The translations under genes were made by a program, and so were the position numbers. Below are positions 1-11,200 of a stretch of DNA of 64,000 bases, in pieces. The stretch's first letter is position 1. Each line of letters opens with the position of its first letter. The notes under the pieces are model-generated. The model was given only the letters and a program-made list of their open reading frames with translations, did no database searches and was not told the origin of the DNA. The stretch is taken from positions 690,001 to 754,000 of the forward strand of contig JAEMWC010000285.1 of NCBI GenBank assembly GCA_016490735.1. Direction: 5' to 3'. Source of the stretch: Pachyseris speciosa (lineage: Eukaryota > Cnidaria > Anthozoa > Scleractinia > Pachyseridae).

Positions 1-744
1 ATGGAAATAATTATCAGATAAATGGGAAATGTCCTTCAGTACAGTGACTGTGATGTCTTTGCAAATTTAAGCGCAGACTCGCCCACCGCGTTTATGTAAC
101 CGATCCTGTCTGTAGAGCTTGTAGCCGTCGATGCTAACCTCAGAGTTGGTTACGGTGGTATTCAGCCAAGTTTCAGAGACGGTAATCACTTCGGTTTTAT
201 TCGCCGCAGCCCAATCCCTGAGCTCAATTAAGTGCGATGGACTACGGAGGGAACGAATATTCAAGTGGACAATCTTGAGCTTTGATGTTGTATAAATACG
301 CTGGGCAAAACTACTAGAAGGTTGACCTCGAGACGTAGAAGATAGGTTTATGGTAGTAGACTCAAACGTTGACCTGTCGCGTGATGAAGTAGAAGGATAA
401 GGCGAAACAGTATTAGGAATTGTTTCCATGATGGCATCATAGGTGTGATCTTGAATATTTGATGAGACAAAGGAGGTTATATGCAAATCGACTCCATTTA
501 CTGGAACTTCAAATTTCGATGAAGAAAAAGACGTAAGAAAACGGGAAAAACTTCTCAGTTGTCCGCCTCGTTGTCCACGCAATCGACGTAGTATTCCGAC
601 GGTTTTTAATGCTTCAAAGACCGGCGAAGAAAGCGGTTTTAAAGTTCCCTCCCTGGAACGCGTGAGTTGACTTCCACATCGCACAGGAACTTTCCACCAA
701 AAGCGGCGCAATGATGGGAGAAAATTTCTTGAATATAATGACAT
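1..744 (-). pseudogene. LINE retrotransposon, start of ORF with apurinic-type endonuclease domain, frameshifted
   Basis: The reading frame from an ATG at 744 runs 225 codons to a stop at 67-69. The first ~150 residues are basic and Ser/Thr-rich with no recognised domain. The last ~70 look like the beginning of the endonuclease/exonuclease/phosphatase fold of non-LTR retrotransposons: a LKIVHLNIRSLRS strand, then a segment ending in VITVSETWLN, where the Glu would be a metal ligand. After GGRVCA the frame stops, but similarity continues in another frame (KDITVTVLKDIS...) to the window edge, so this copy is frameshifted near 65-70. The rest of the endonuclease and the reverse transcriptase would lie beyond position 1. 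I take it as a decayed LINE rather than a host gene. Confidence 0.8.
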
Positions 745-1480
745 TATTCAAATTTTCTGGCTCTTGCGAGAATCTGGTAGATCTTGGAATTGACAATGAC
801 AGCTAGACCAGTAATAAAACGAAATTTAAAAGGACCTAAGAAACTAGCAGCCGGTGAGTGCACCGGCGCATGTGCCTTCGCCAATATCTTCCAATACCCA
901 GCTAAACGAAAAACAAATGATAAATTTTGTGTTTTTCCGCAGCGGCACTGTCGTTGTTTGGATCGTTCCCTATTAGCCTGTCGAATCCGGCTTTTGTTTC
1001 ACGCCGATTCTTTCCGGTTTTTTTCGTGTTTGGGCCTTAAATAGGGTATCGATTTTCGTTTGCTTCACCCTTAAATAGGGTCAGGGTTTCAGACCCTTCG
1101 CGGCACACACCTACCAGAAATTTATGGGAGTACCCCCCCTCCCCTCCCTCCTTTCCCCGCCCCGCCGGGAACTCCAGCAACTTTGCCATCTCAGAATAAA
1201 TTAAATCACGCCACTGTGTAAACTAATTACGCCGATAAAGAAAAAAACATCTTTGATATGGAAATAAACCGGAAAGGAATGTTAATATCGCAAACAATTC
1301 AAATTGGAAGTCTTTGTTTAGTATTTGTTTAAGAGTGAGAAGTACTATTTCCAAGAAGAGGGTGAGTATTACGTTTCATCGGGGTAGCCAAACACCTCGA
1401 AACAATAAAAGCACGAGGCAGTAGTACATGAAGGAGATCAATATACTGCTTGAAACAGCCTGGCAAGTAGAGGATGATAT

Positions 1481-1507
1481 AAGTAAGTAAGTAAGTAAGT
1501 AAGTAAG
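1481..1507. repeat. (AAGT)n microsatellite
   Basis: About six and a half uninterrupted AAGT units are read directly. Confidence 0.9.
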
Positions 1508-2748
1508 GTTACAGGTTAACAGTGGTTGCTCTCCGATGCCTATAGTCTCTTCAAATGATAAAGACCTTGGCTTTCGCTCACTGTTCTTTCCTTGCCTTAG
1601 TTTCGGCCCTAAAATCAGTTATCCGTATATCTGGCTGGTAAAACAGAAAATTTCTAGGGCGAAACAGATAATTTTTCCGTATAATTGTATGAGACGTCAG
1701 GTGAAAATTCGTTTCTTTCAATGAAATAAGAAATAATATAAGAACCTCCAAAAATGTTATATGACTGAATTGAATTGAACAAGCGTTATCATCGGACGTT
1801 TTAATCTGTTGATGACCAGGCATGTGAATAAACAGAAGAAAGCAAACCGAAACTCCAAATTGGTCAAATTGCAGCTAATGCAAACAGCACCTGCAGACTG
1901 TTTAGTTTTCCATTTTCCGTGAATCAATGTTTGCTGGTCGATACAATGTAACTAATGTTAAACTAGAGCGCAAAAACAGGATGCTCTCGCAGGGTACTAG
2001 TTGGAGTAAGCTGAATTCTTGGATTTATAGTACACACTTTTCACAAAAGATCCAAACGTTTGAAAATGGAGCAAATTTGGAACTAAACTGGACCAAAAAA
2101 TCAGAATAGGAATGCAAACATGAATAAGTTACGACAATTAGACTTCCAAGAAAAGTCAGGTAAATCTCTAACTTGTGAGATCAGGTAAATATACCTCAGT
2201 TTTCCGGCAAAAGTCGACGGTTTATACGAGATACACAGGAGGTGCAAAACGAGTAATCACTGTTTGAATCTGTAAAGAGATGTTCGCAAACTGTTCCCAC
2301 AATTCAGCAGACCTTGGAAAAATTCAGAACGTCCCTAAACACTGTTATCTGGCAGACCAAGTACATCTCTTGTCGTTACTCTATAGTTTATACGCGACGA
2401 AATCGCTTCAATTCGTATTTCAGTGGATTGTGTTGGTTTCTAGAAAGGTCGCTCTATCCAGTCCAACGAAAACGCGCTTATTCCTTTACGGTTCGTATGA
2501 CGGCCCCTATTGAAAAATATCAGTCGAGGGACCTAAACTTATTACAAATATGAAGGGAGACCTACATCGAGTCTACATTTTTTAATCTTCACTTAGTTTA
2601 TTAATTTCCAAAACACTAACTCATCGCCACGAGTAATGGATTGATAAATCCCTGTAAATCCACTGCAGGATTCGCAACTCGGATATAGGGCTTTTACACT
2701 GTGTAATTACGAAAGACTGTACACAAACAAGATGGCCGACCATCATTT

Positions 2749-2781
2749 ACGACCCCAGTACGACCCCAATACGACCCCAGT
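2749..2781 (+). repeat. 11-bp tandem triplication
   Basis: Three head-to-tail copies of ACGACCCCARA/GT (ACGACCCCAGT, ACGACCCCAAT, ACGACCCCAGT). Confidence 0.85.
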
Positions 2782-2965
2782 GTTGCAGTATGAAATCCAA
2801 AGAGGACCAACCAGGCATGCAAACTACTACAATACCGCTGACCGGTACTAGCGCATAGGGAGTCCGTGTGAATGGTCTTGACTAGAATGGATAAACCAAA
2901 CTAAGGTCACACGGTTTTGTATAAATAAAGTGCCAACGTTTAGAATATTTGAAAAGAGTACACAA

Positions 2966-3031
2966 AGAAGAGTCGAACCCGGGTTACTGGTGTCACATCC
3001 ATATCCACTACACTAACGATTGGTAGCTGCC
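2966..3031 (-). repeat. tRNA-like relic (SINE head)
   Basis: Read on the - strand there is a box-A-like TTAGTGTAGTGG and, about 30 bases on, a box-B-like GGGTTCGACTC. These are the two RNA polymerase III promoter boxes of tRNAs. The intervening anticodon arm does not fold well, so a SINE relic is more likely than a working tRNA. A similar box-B-like sequence lies near 35948. Confidence 0.45.
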
Positions 3032-6000
3032 GAGGAAGGCAATTTTTAACAAAAATTTATATGGTGTCACCATAACAATATATAGCTCTATCACTAGAGA
3101 TCAATGCCTAACCCAGCTGTTTTTCTCTCTAAACAGAGTGTTGTTTATCTGCCAAAGCGGTTTAACACTGAGGTTGTCAGGTGTTACAATATAAAGTCAC
3201 CAAATGTCCTGCCTTACTTTAAGATATGTTATATTGTATATGTGTCACCAAGTGTCTCACCTCATTTTGGAGTATCCATTCCAATGTTACGCTGTGGTGA
3301 ATGTGATGATTATTAGGGAACCAATCAGAATGCTTCTTTTTAGGGAATAGGTCACTATCCACTCGCCGGATGTCACTTGTCGAATAATAAATCAAACTGA
3401 TTACGCAGCTGGAATTGTGACAAAAGGGTGGTGTTAAAAAAATCAGGGACATTATTTAAACTAAAGCCACGGTGCCAGCCTTGCCATCAGTTTTATCTCC
3501 TGGCTTCCTTTTTCCTTCACGGTCTTGAACAACGGATATTTGTTGGAAACGTTGCTTTCTTGCTGCTCAAAACAGCGAATTCAGCCATTTGCAGAGCTTT
3601 TTTTCAGGCTTTATTTTCAAGTAGTGTTCATGACTGCGATTATCATTCACAAATTCATTGGTTACTCATTACGTAAGAATGGTAATTGCAGGCAATTTAA
3701 CATTTGCCTTTGGCAAAGATTTCTTTCCACGTTTAACAATATATACACAGGCATGGGTATGTTTTTAACACGTCGTCATTCCATTATTTATGGTTAAAAA
3801 TGTGAGCTACACTGCACGAAAAAAAGGACTTTTTAAATTTAGGAATAAGAATCTCGCCGGACATGATGTAAGTTGAAGATAAAATCAATGTAAAAGAAAT
3901 TTCGAGTTGTACTTAGAAATCAGGCGAGGGATTTCAGACAAATGAATAAGGCAATTGATAATTGACGAGATTGATATAACAATTTTAAATAAACATAATT
4001 ATCAAAAGATAACATTAGTGACGAAAGCTAAGGGATAACGTCTTGGGAAGCAGCTTGCAACTACATCAATGATTAATTATAAAAGATGGGCATGAATGTT
4101 GTGTGTTTGGAAGGAGGCTAGACATTCAACAACATACATAAACGCAAGCAAGATTCCATGCAAAGAAACACGGAAACAGGCAAACAGCACTCGAAACAAA
4201 CCGTTTGATGTTTTTAGCATGCTGGACTTCTGCGCAGGCGCTTGCTCTTGCTTCGTAGGTGAAGACCACTGTCCTTACCCTATAAAGAATTTTGCCGCTG
4301 AAAAGTTTGCATGAGAAACAACAAATTAAAACAAAAGAAACAAAGCAAAAGCTAACAAAACGTGATTAGTTTCACCCTGATCACAAATTTAGTTCTCAGG
4401 AACAGTTAAGCACGTACCATATTTAACTCCAGCCAAAATAACGTATTGAAAGCCATGAAAACGTTTGTTAAAACTGTGACACGTAGAAATTATGCGAAAA
4501 ATTCTACCTCCATTTCTCATAAAATAGAATTCATTATATTGGTTTCTTGTGAAAGCGAAGCGATTCATTTGTTGAAACCACAAAAGAACTGACATCCCTT
4601 CTCTTTTCAAACTTGAAATTTAGAGGCTCATGGAATGCATAGAAATAAATTATACTCCTCATCGTCGGTGAATAACGCTTCGTATTCAATTAAAAAATCA
4701 GTACTTGTAAGTTGCGGCGGGGGTAACAATATCCTACTGGCGGTATTTTACCGCAGTTTCGATGAATAAGTAAAGGATTATTTCCCGTGGTCAAAAGTTG
4801 TCTTCCATTGTCGTCTGGAACCGTCTGGTTCTTCGCGATCTCTGAAGAAAATTTTTTTGCTTTCCAGTGAAGTCAAGATTAACATCGGAAACGTTTCTTT
4901 GGATAAAAATCACTGATTAAATAAATGCATTCAAACTGAAACAATACAGATAAAAAAAAAAAAAACAATTCACTCGCATTGACTGAAACCACACTCGTTA
5001 TGACTTTCCGTTGCAATTTATGTACAAAGAGAGACAAACAAGTTGACGTTTCATATTCTCTAACTCTTGTACTGCTTCTGTACGCCTATTACAGTATTTC
5101 TTTTTGCCGTTTTTTATCCATGTTTAACGTTGGCTTCACGCCGCGGAAAACCCAACCGGTTCGCGTGCACAGCATGGTTTCCCACTCAAGATCTGGAAAC
5201 GGAATTTGACTTAATTTCTTTTAACCCAATGTTATGCTTTTCTGAAAACCATTCAGCAGGATGTCCTCAAAACTCGACTTCCAGCTTAGGGTTAAATAGC
5301 TTTTAGTTTCCATTAACGAAACAGAAATGTTGTCAACGATAGACAAACTAGATTTTTCGTGAGTCAAGGCTCGTAGCTTTTGATTATCAACATGTTACCT
5401 ACTATCTAAGACCGACATGCATGTGTCCTATTTTTAATTAAAGATAGCGATTTGACTGGAAAAAGAATCGATGAAAAGAAAGACATACAGTGCTACGGGC
5501 TGAATGTGTTTTCTGTAACAGGTGATGTTCGGCGGAGTTGCAATGGTTGTCCGGAGTCGGTACAGACTAGATTTATTGCGGTTTAGTTCGCTTAATGTAT
5601 CACTCATGTTTTCAGTTCTTATGTGCATGGTCGGAAGAAAAGTTGTATAAGCGGAAAATAAATAGCATATAGATAAATAAGTGACAAATGTACGTTAGTC
5701 CAATTTAAGTGAAATGAATTGAGAATCTTATTCAGTACTTACTGGAGCCAGCTTTACTAATAAATTTTCAATGATCCTGCGGTTTACGGTTGCGGGGCAT
5801 TTAACCCTACGGGAGGTAGCGCTATAAATACAGCTTAGAACAGACAAGGTCTCACAACATACACAACCTTAACTTTATCGTTCAAGCCGCAGGTAACGGA
5901 TGGTTTCTCTTGAGTTGCCTTAACACTCAAAAACTTAACAGTGACTGCCTTTTGCGGGTTTTGTGCCACAGTCAAAGAGAGAGAAAGGTAACTACAAATC

Positions 6001-6056
6001 TTTTATCAAATTGATAGTCGTAGAAACAATACAACTTTCTTTAATTTTCCAGACAT
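3032..6056. other. No gene recognised
   Basis: Only short ORFs without signatures. A TATA-like TATAAATA at 5824 is followed about 70 bases later by a GCAG/GTAACG splice-donor-like site, which could mark a promoter and leader exon, but no coding exon could be tied to it. Confidence 0.4.
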
Positions 6057-6084
6057 GTTTCGACGGTGCATCCGTCATCATCAG
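6057..6084 (-). other. CTGATGA-stem-GAAAC hairpin motif (Penelope-type 3' signature)
   Basis: On the - strand CTGATGA is followed by T, then a perfect 5-bp stem (GACGG / CCGTC) around an ATGCA loop, then GAAAC. The same layout occurs at 21160 and 37072; the latter lies about 100 bp downstream of a Penelope-like GIY-YIG pseudogene. I infer a remnant of a Penelope-like element 3' end. Confidence 0.5.
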
Positions 6085-6876
6085 TGTACAGTTTTGAAAT
6101 CGCCGTTGAATTTATAACTCGCGTGAAATTACAAGGTTCGTTACATTGCGTTTACAATATTACGTGCTAAATAGTTTAAACAATAGATGTAGAGCGACTT
6201 ACAGGGAGAGTGTCAGGTTTATGTGTTTCACCTGCTGATTGAGAGTGGGTTTCTGCCATTTGATATGCATGGATTCCTTAAGCCTCACTTGATATTTAGT
6301 AGCTGCATAGTCCAGAATCTGGAGGCAATCAGTTGAACAGGATGCTCGACAAGACTCTGAACTCAAATTATCAAATTGTGGGGAATGCCGACATTTATTT
6401 TGTTTTAGCTTCACTTTTACTCTAGTGTCCTACACAAACGTTGTTGTCTTCCTTCACTACCATAATCTAAATGATAATCATGTTGTTAGAAACAGAATAT
6501 CTTGAACAAAGAAATTTTCGCTGCTGTTGAACCACAAGGCAGGACAAACTGAAATGGTCTACAGAGAACTGCATATGTGCAATAAAAGTAAATTCAGTTC
6601 CCTGGAAAAACATAAAACTGCAAACATTTCTACCATGAAGAAAGGCGGAAGAAATTTCAGTTGTTGATCTCTTGCTTAGAATTTCAACTACGACTGAGCA
6701 AAGGAGAGATTTCAAATTCAATGCTTCATTCCTTGATTGACAACATAAAAGGAAACTAGAATACATAGCTATTGTGAGTTATAAAAGAGAAACGAAAACA
6801 GACATTACATTAATCAACCACATCTTAATTCTTGTGTTCATTCTGTCAGTTTTGATCCAGATGGAGGAAGACCGTT

Positions 6877-7875
6877 AAGCCCTGGCCAAACTATCGAACA
6901 AAGTTGAATTGAACGTTCCAACTTTGCTCGATCCAACATTGTTTGACCGTTTGGCCGCCCTTGTTGGATGATGTTCGTCCAACAACTTTTGCTCGATCAA
7001 ATGAATGTTGGATAGAGTTTGCTTTTGATCAAACATTACGACGGTCGGTTCAACAATTCTGCTCGATGAAAAAATGTCGCAATGTTTTGCCGCTCGTCCA
7101 ACAAAGTTGTATCCTGAAGCGAGTCACGTTCGCCCTGCCAGCCAATCTCTAATCGCTATCTGGTGCTCTGTTTGCAGATGTCCGGTTCAGTAGCGTTTAA
7201 AATTTCTGAGAACTCATCCGGGCTCATTCTCATCATCTCCTTAATCATCGCGGGTGTATCTTGCAATGATAACTGTAGAGCGGTATGGAACATGCCCTTT
7301 TCAGCTCGTTCACTTAAAGGAGCACTGTCACCGGGATTTTTGCTGTTTTTGGTTCAATTCTGCCAAAATTACTGCCTTTACCTGTTATCGTGCAAAAAAT
7401 GCTCCTACAGAATCAGCAAGATGAATTCCACTGAAATTTTAGCAGGAAGAGATAACCATAATATTTTTTTCGTGATTTTTCAATGCATAGCTTGAAATTT
7501 TGAAAAAACTGGCAAGTTTTTTCAAATTTCAATTAATTTCCATCCTCATCATCTTAGATGGAATACAGAAGTTTATAGTGTCAATGCAGTACTACAGTCT
7601 TGGGCAACAAAACTTGACCATTATTTTAAGGTTTCCACTGATGCATTGGTAGTTTTAAGCTTTTTAAAGTGATGGTACAATAGCATGACACTGCCCCTTT
7701 AACAATTCCAAGGTTTTTACTCGCTTAACACCGCTATTTCATTTACGTTCTCGAACAGCTCTGTACCATAAACATTACATCTAATGCTACATAAGCGCCA
7801 TGTTTTGATTTAAATTTTGCGCCAACTTGTACTGTTAACTTGTTTTGTCTAGCAATGTTGGATAGTGCTTTGCCA
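6877..7875. mobile_element. Candidate MITE carrying a nested TTAA element
   Basis: The left end (GCCCTGGCCAAACTATCGAAC at 6879) and the sequence near 7852-7875 (TTGGATAGTGCTTTGCCA) are imperfect inverted matches. Between them are many TTGGA / TCCAA and GCTCGATC words typical of a palindromic element. A separate TTAA-flanked element at 7314-7702 interrupts it. The right terminus is degraded, so the boundaries are approximate. Confidence 0.4.
7314..7702. mobile_element. TTAA-flanked MITE (piggyBac-like target)
   Basis: TTAA occurs at both ends (7314-7317 and 7699-7702). It is followed inwards by inverted ends AGGAGCACTGTCA on the left and AGGGGCAGTGTCA on the right strand. No transposase is encoded. 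A TTAA target duplication is characteristic of piggyBac transposases; the family assignment is inference. Confidence 0.65.
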
Positions 7876-7902
7876 CTATATGAAATACCACTTATATGAA
7901 AT

Positions 7903-8253
7903 AAATTGCGTTCACAACTGCGAGGATCATTTCTTCATTTCATTTCCGCAGTTCCTATATGATTTATTTCATATATCATTCACACTCATTTCTTTCACGG
8001 GAACATATGAACCCATAATTGACCTGCTCCCAACGTCAGTGGCTTTTAAGCTCAGTTGGTAGAGCATCGCACCGGTATTGAGAGGTCACGGGTTCAAACC
8101 CTGTTGAGGCCCTGACTATTTTTTTTCAGGCTTCTTTACGCAATTGCATAAATTGCATTCACAACTGCGAGGATCATTTCTTCATTTAATTTCATTTCCG
8201 CAGTTCATAAATGATTTATTTCAGGAGCTAGGCTCCTGTTTATTTCATATATC
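7903..8253 (+). repeat. tRNA-headed SINE with duplicated body
   Basis: The body motif ACAACTGCGAGGATCATTTC occurs at about 7913 and again at about 8159, each followed by TTCATTT...TTTCCGCAGTTC and a TATTTCA/ATATATCATT tail. A tRNA-like head at 8041-8111 sits between them, so two SINE copies appear to be stacked head to tail, the left one lacking its head. A small AGGAG/CTCCT hairpin interrupts the second tail near 8224-8237. I recognise this as a high-copy coral SINE type from general knowledge, not from a search. Confidence 0.65.
8041..8111 (+). repeat. tRNA-like SINE head
   Basis: The 71 bases fold as a cloverleaf. The D arm is GCTC/GAGC. The anticodon stem is TCGCA/TGAGA with one mismatch around the loop CCGGTAT. 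The T arm is ACGGG/CCTGT with loop TTCAAAC. Box A (TAAGCTCAGTTGG) and box B (GGTTCAAACCC) are intact. The acceptor stem relies on G-T pairs and ends in a mismatch, the anticodon would be GGT, which eukaryotes normally do not use for Thr, and a SINE body follows. It is therefore called a SINE promoter rather than a functional tRNA gene. Confidence 0.65.
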
Positions 8254-11200
8254 ATTGTCATCATTCACTTTCAAGTCTCTGTAAGAAATTCACTACGCAT
8301 CATTCAAAATGAATGCAAACTAAAGCGAATCAATTCGCTTCTGATCATTGACAGATGAGCAGGACCCTTCCTGTTGTGTTGTTAATTACTCTATGTATGA
8401 AAACCTAAAGTGACATTCAAATGAAACTAGGCTCCTGATGAAACCTATTAAAATTTGCCTTCCTGTTCAAGAGGCAAATCTTCAGCTATTTAACGCCATT
8501 TCCTGAGTGTTCTATCCACTATTTAAATAAATTTAAAACGTTTGCCAAAAAGTCTGCTGTGTGAATGGCGTGGCGTGTGGCATTTGATTACAAGTGTCTA
8601 CGCAGTGGCATTAATTTCCCATTAACAGCTGCTCTTACGCGGCGGGCTGTTCCGCGCTCAGTGTGGAACGTGAATCTGCTTTTTCCGGGAGTTTTATCAA
8701 TTGATGTTCAGTTGAATTGGTTTGCAGGGCATAAAGCGACCTGACATCTATGCGAGCGGATTGAGTTCCTTCCAAGTGTTTGGCCAACGAAAAAACCTGT
8801 AAGTCTATAACATTTCTGTTGATGACAACCTAATGCCCTACATGAGCGGACGTGTTGCTCTTATTTTGGAACTCCTTTTAAAAAGTGATCACCATAGCGA
8901 GAGTGTAGCTACATAATATTAGGCATCGATACGCAAGTGTAGACCTGATATTTTACGGGTTTCAGTTTCCACAGCCCATGCAAATTCTTTGCCAAGAATG
9001 GAGATTCAATACAATGTCGCTCTACACAGAAAATCTCACTGGTTTGCCGTTCCCCAGCATTGTCACGAGTTGATTATCACAGTCGACGATAGCACCGTAG
9101 TATTTGAATTAGTTGTTACCAGCCACAGAAACCCACATTGTGCTAACCTGCACATATCAATCCGTGTTTTTTTCCTAGGTTGTCTTTTTTATTACCTCTC
9201 GTACGCCTCAAAGTATTTACCGTTTTTTAGCAACTTTAGGTGTGGAAATGATCTCTTGTTAGAATGAATAATTGGGCATATTGATTTGCGTCTATCACAA
9301 AGTGCATCTGCGAGATGTTTTCAACCAGCATTTTCTTCAAGATCTCCACTATTCATAATGATTTCTTATCGGTTTATTTTTGAAAGCTTGCCATCGTGTT
9401 GAGATTTAAGAGATTTGCTAAATGAAACACACAATATCCTAAAAGATAATTGGTGATAAATCCGCCAGTTTTGAGAACTGTCTTGGTAATTTCTGAAGCA
9501 GCGAAAATGGTCTCGTCAGTCCTCGGGTCTGGACATAAAGAGATCAAACGCCAAAGGCCTAATGCACATTACCTTGTGAAAAACAGGAAAATTTAGATTT
9601 TATTATTATTAAACAGTGTTTTGAGGTCGTCCTAGCCGCATCCGAAGCTCAAGCCGTATATTGAAAATAACATGTCAGATAAGATACTTCACAGCAGTAG
9701 TCGACTTCTTTCCACATCACCTGGTTGTATGGTTTATAATTTGTTCCTCAAAAGTTTATAGTTTCGAATGATTGCTAGCGAGGGCTCTATTCATGTATTT
9801 AATTAACGGATTCATTTCCCGTCGCTCTTTACGGGAACTTCATACATTGTCTTGTTTCTAGTTAAACACAGACACCATAACAGATAAATAGCTAAATCGG
9901 TCATGTTATGAAACTGCGATCCCCTTCGGCCAGGGAAGATTTCACTAATTTTCTTTATTGCTCTGCGGCTCACGAATTTGAAATATTATTGTGTACACTC
10001 TTTCCAATTTCACTATTTTTTCCAATAATTTGCCAGCTGATTGCCTCCTTATGGGGACGAGGAGATAAATTTTCTGACATAAACTGTATGAGAGTCACTT
10101 GCACAGTGCGGATTCTATCCAACGTGAGCAAACTGAGGCGATATGACTTACGGATCGCAATCTTCTAAAAAAACTGTAACTGATCAGATTTTATTACTTG
10201 TAGCAATCATTTTAATTCTTCTAACGAAAGGTGTGAAAACCTTAGTTACCATGCATGACCGGGTTTTACAGTCCGAACAGTGACAACAACTTGAAAAAAT
10301 TCCAAACCTTTTCTACTTGTCCGTGAGAGAGAGCAAAAAAGTGAGTAAACTTTTACTTGAAAGGTCACACTTAAGCTTTTGAGCCACAGAGAACTAAGTT
10401 TCACTTTTGCTCAGTGACCCAAATAATTATGTTTTGACTCAGTTTAAGCGAAGGGCTCTGCCGAAATTTCCTCCAAGTGAGAGGGTGCATTTTTTTCAGA
10501 GCTTCGAACTTAAAGCTAAAGCAGAGCGGCTCTTTGAAGCTGAGATATCCGGAATACGTGCTGGCAAAGAAGAAATAGGTTTCTGCAGACCGCGCATGGC
10601 AAATTTCAATTTACCGGATGATAATTTTATTTGCTCTCTTTATCGCTTCCGAATAAATGTAGTAGTTGTACAGAAGTAAGCAGAGTAAGGTTTTATGATA
10701 AAAGCGCGGAGTGCTATAACTGTGAGCATAAGTCTTGACTCTTTTATCGCCCACTTTATCATGGCTAAACATTCGTTTCAGAAGTCATAGCTGATAAATC
10801 TGGATCAAACAAAGTGATTGAGATGATCAAAATACGTGTCATGTCAGAATTGTTGTTCGATGGTTCTTTCTTTTTAATTGGACTTTTAATCATGCAGAAA
10901 AAAGTGGAAATTTCAATGTATGCTTGTCTCTCGCAAATTTAATGAAAAGCGACTAATTACAAAAGCCTTCCTATCAACATGCCGTTGAGACTTTATTTAG
11001 TCTTCTCTGTATTTTTTCCTGGCAACTCAAGATCACAAGTTCTTAACCGGTAACAAATTGCTGATTGAAAAAATTCACACGAATTCTTGATGAAATATTG
11101 TGAAAACTTTTGCGTAGTTATAATCATTACAGGGCATTATTCTATGGGCACAAGAAACATGAATAAAATAGCCTCGGGCGCAATGCTTTATGTTGTCTGA

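Larger units (their letters stand above)
797..2965. other. No gene recognised
   Basis: Only short ORFs with no family signature occur. The part around 1021-1180 contains a repeated TTAAATAGGGT motif and a C-rich run, and looks like a fragment of a dispersed repeat. An AAGT microsatellite and an 11-bp triplication are listed separately. Confidence 0.5.

Noticed and set aside
6057..6084. Certain hammerhead ribozyme
   Set aside because: Core words fit, but an extra base separates the core from the stem and the flanking helices needed for cleavage could not be drawn.
8041..8111. Functional tRNA gene
   Set aside because: Weak acceptor pairing, unusual GGT anticodon and an attached SINE body; the same holds for the tRNA-like heads at 25303, 34722 and 41643.
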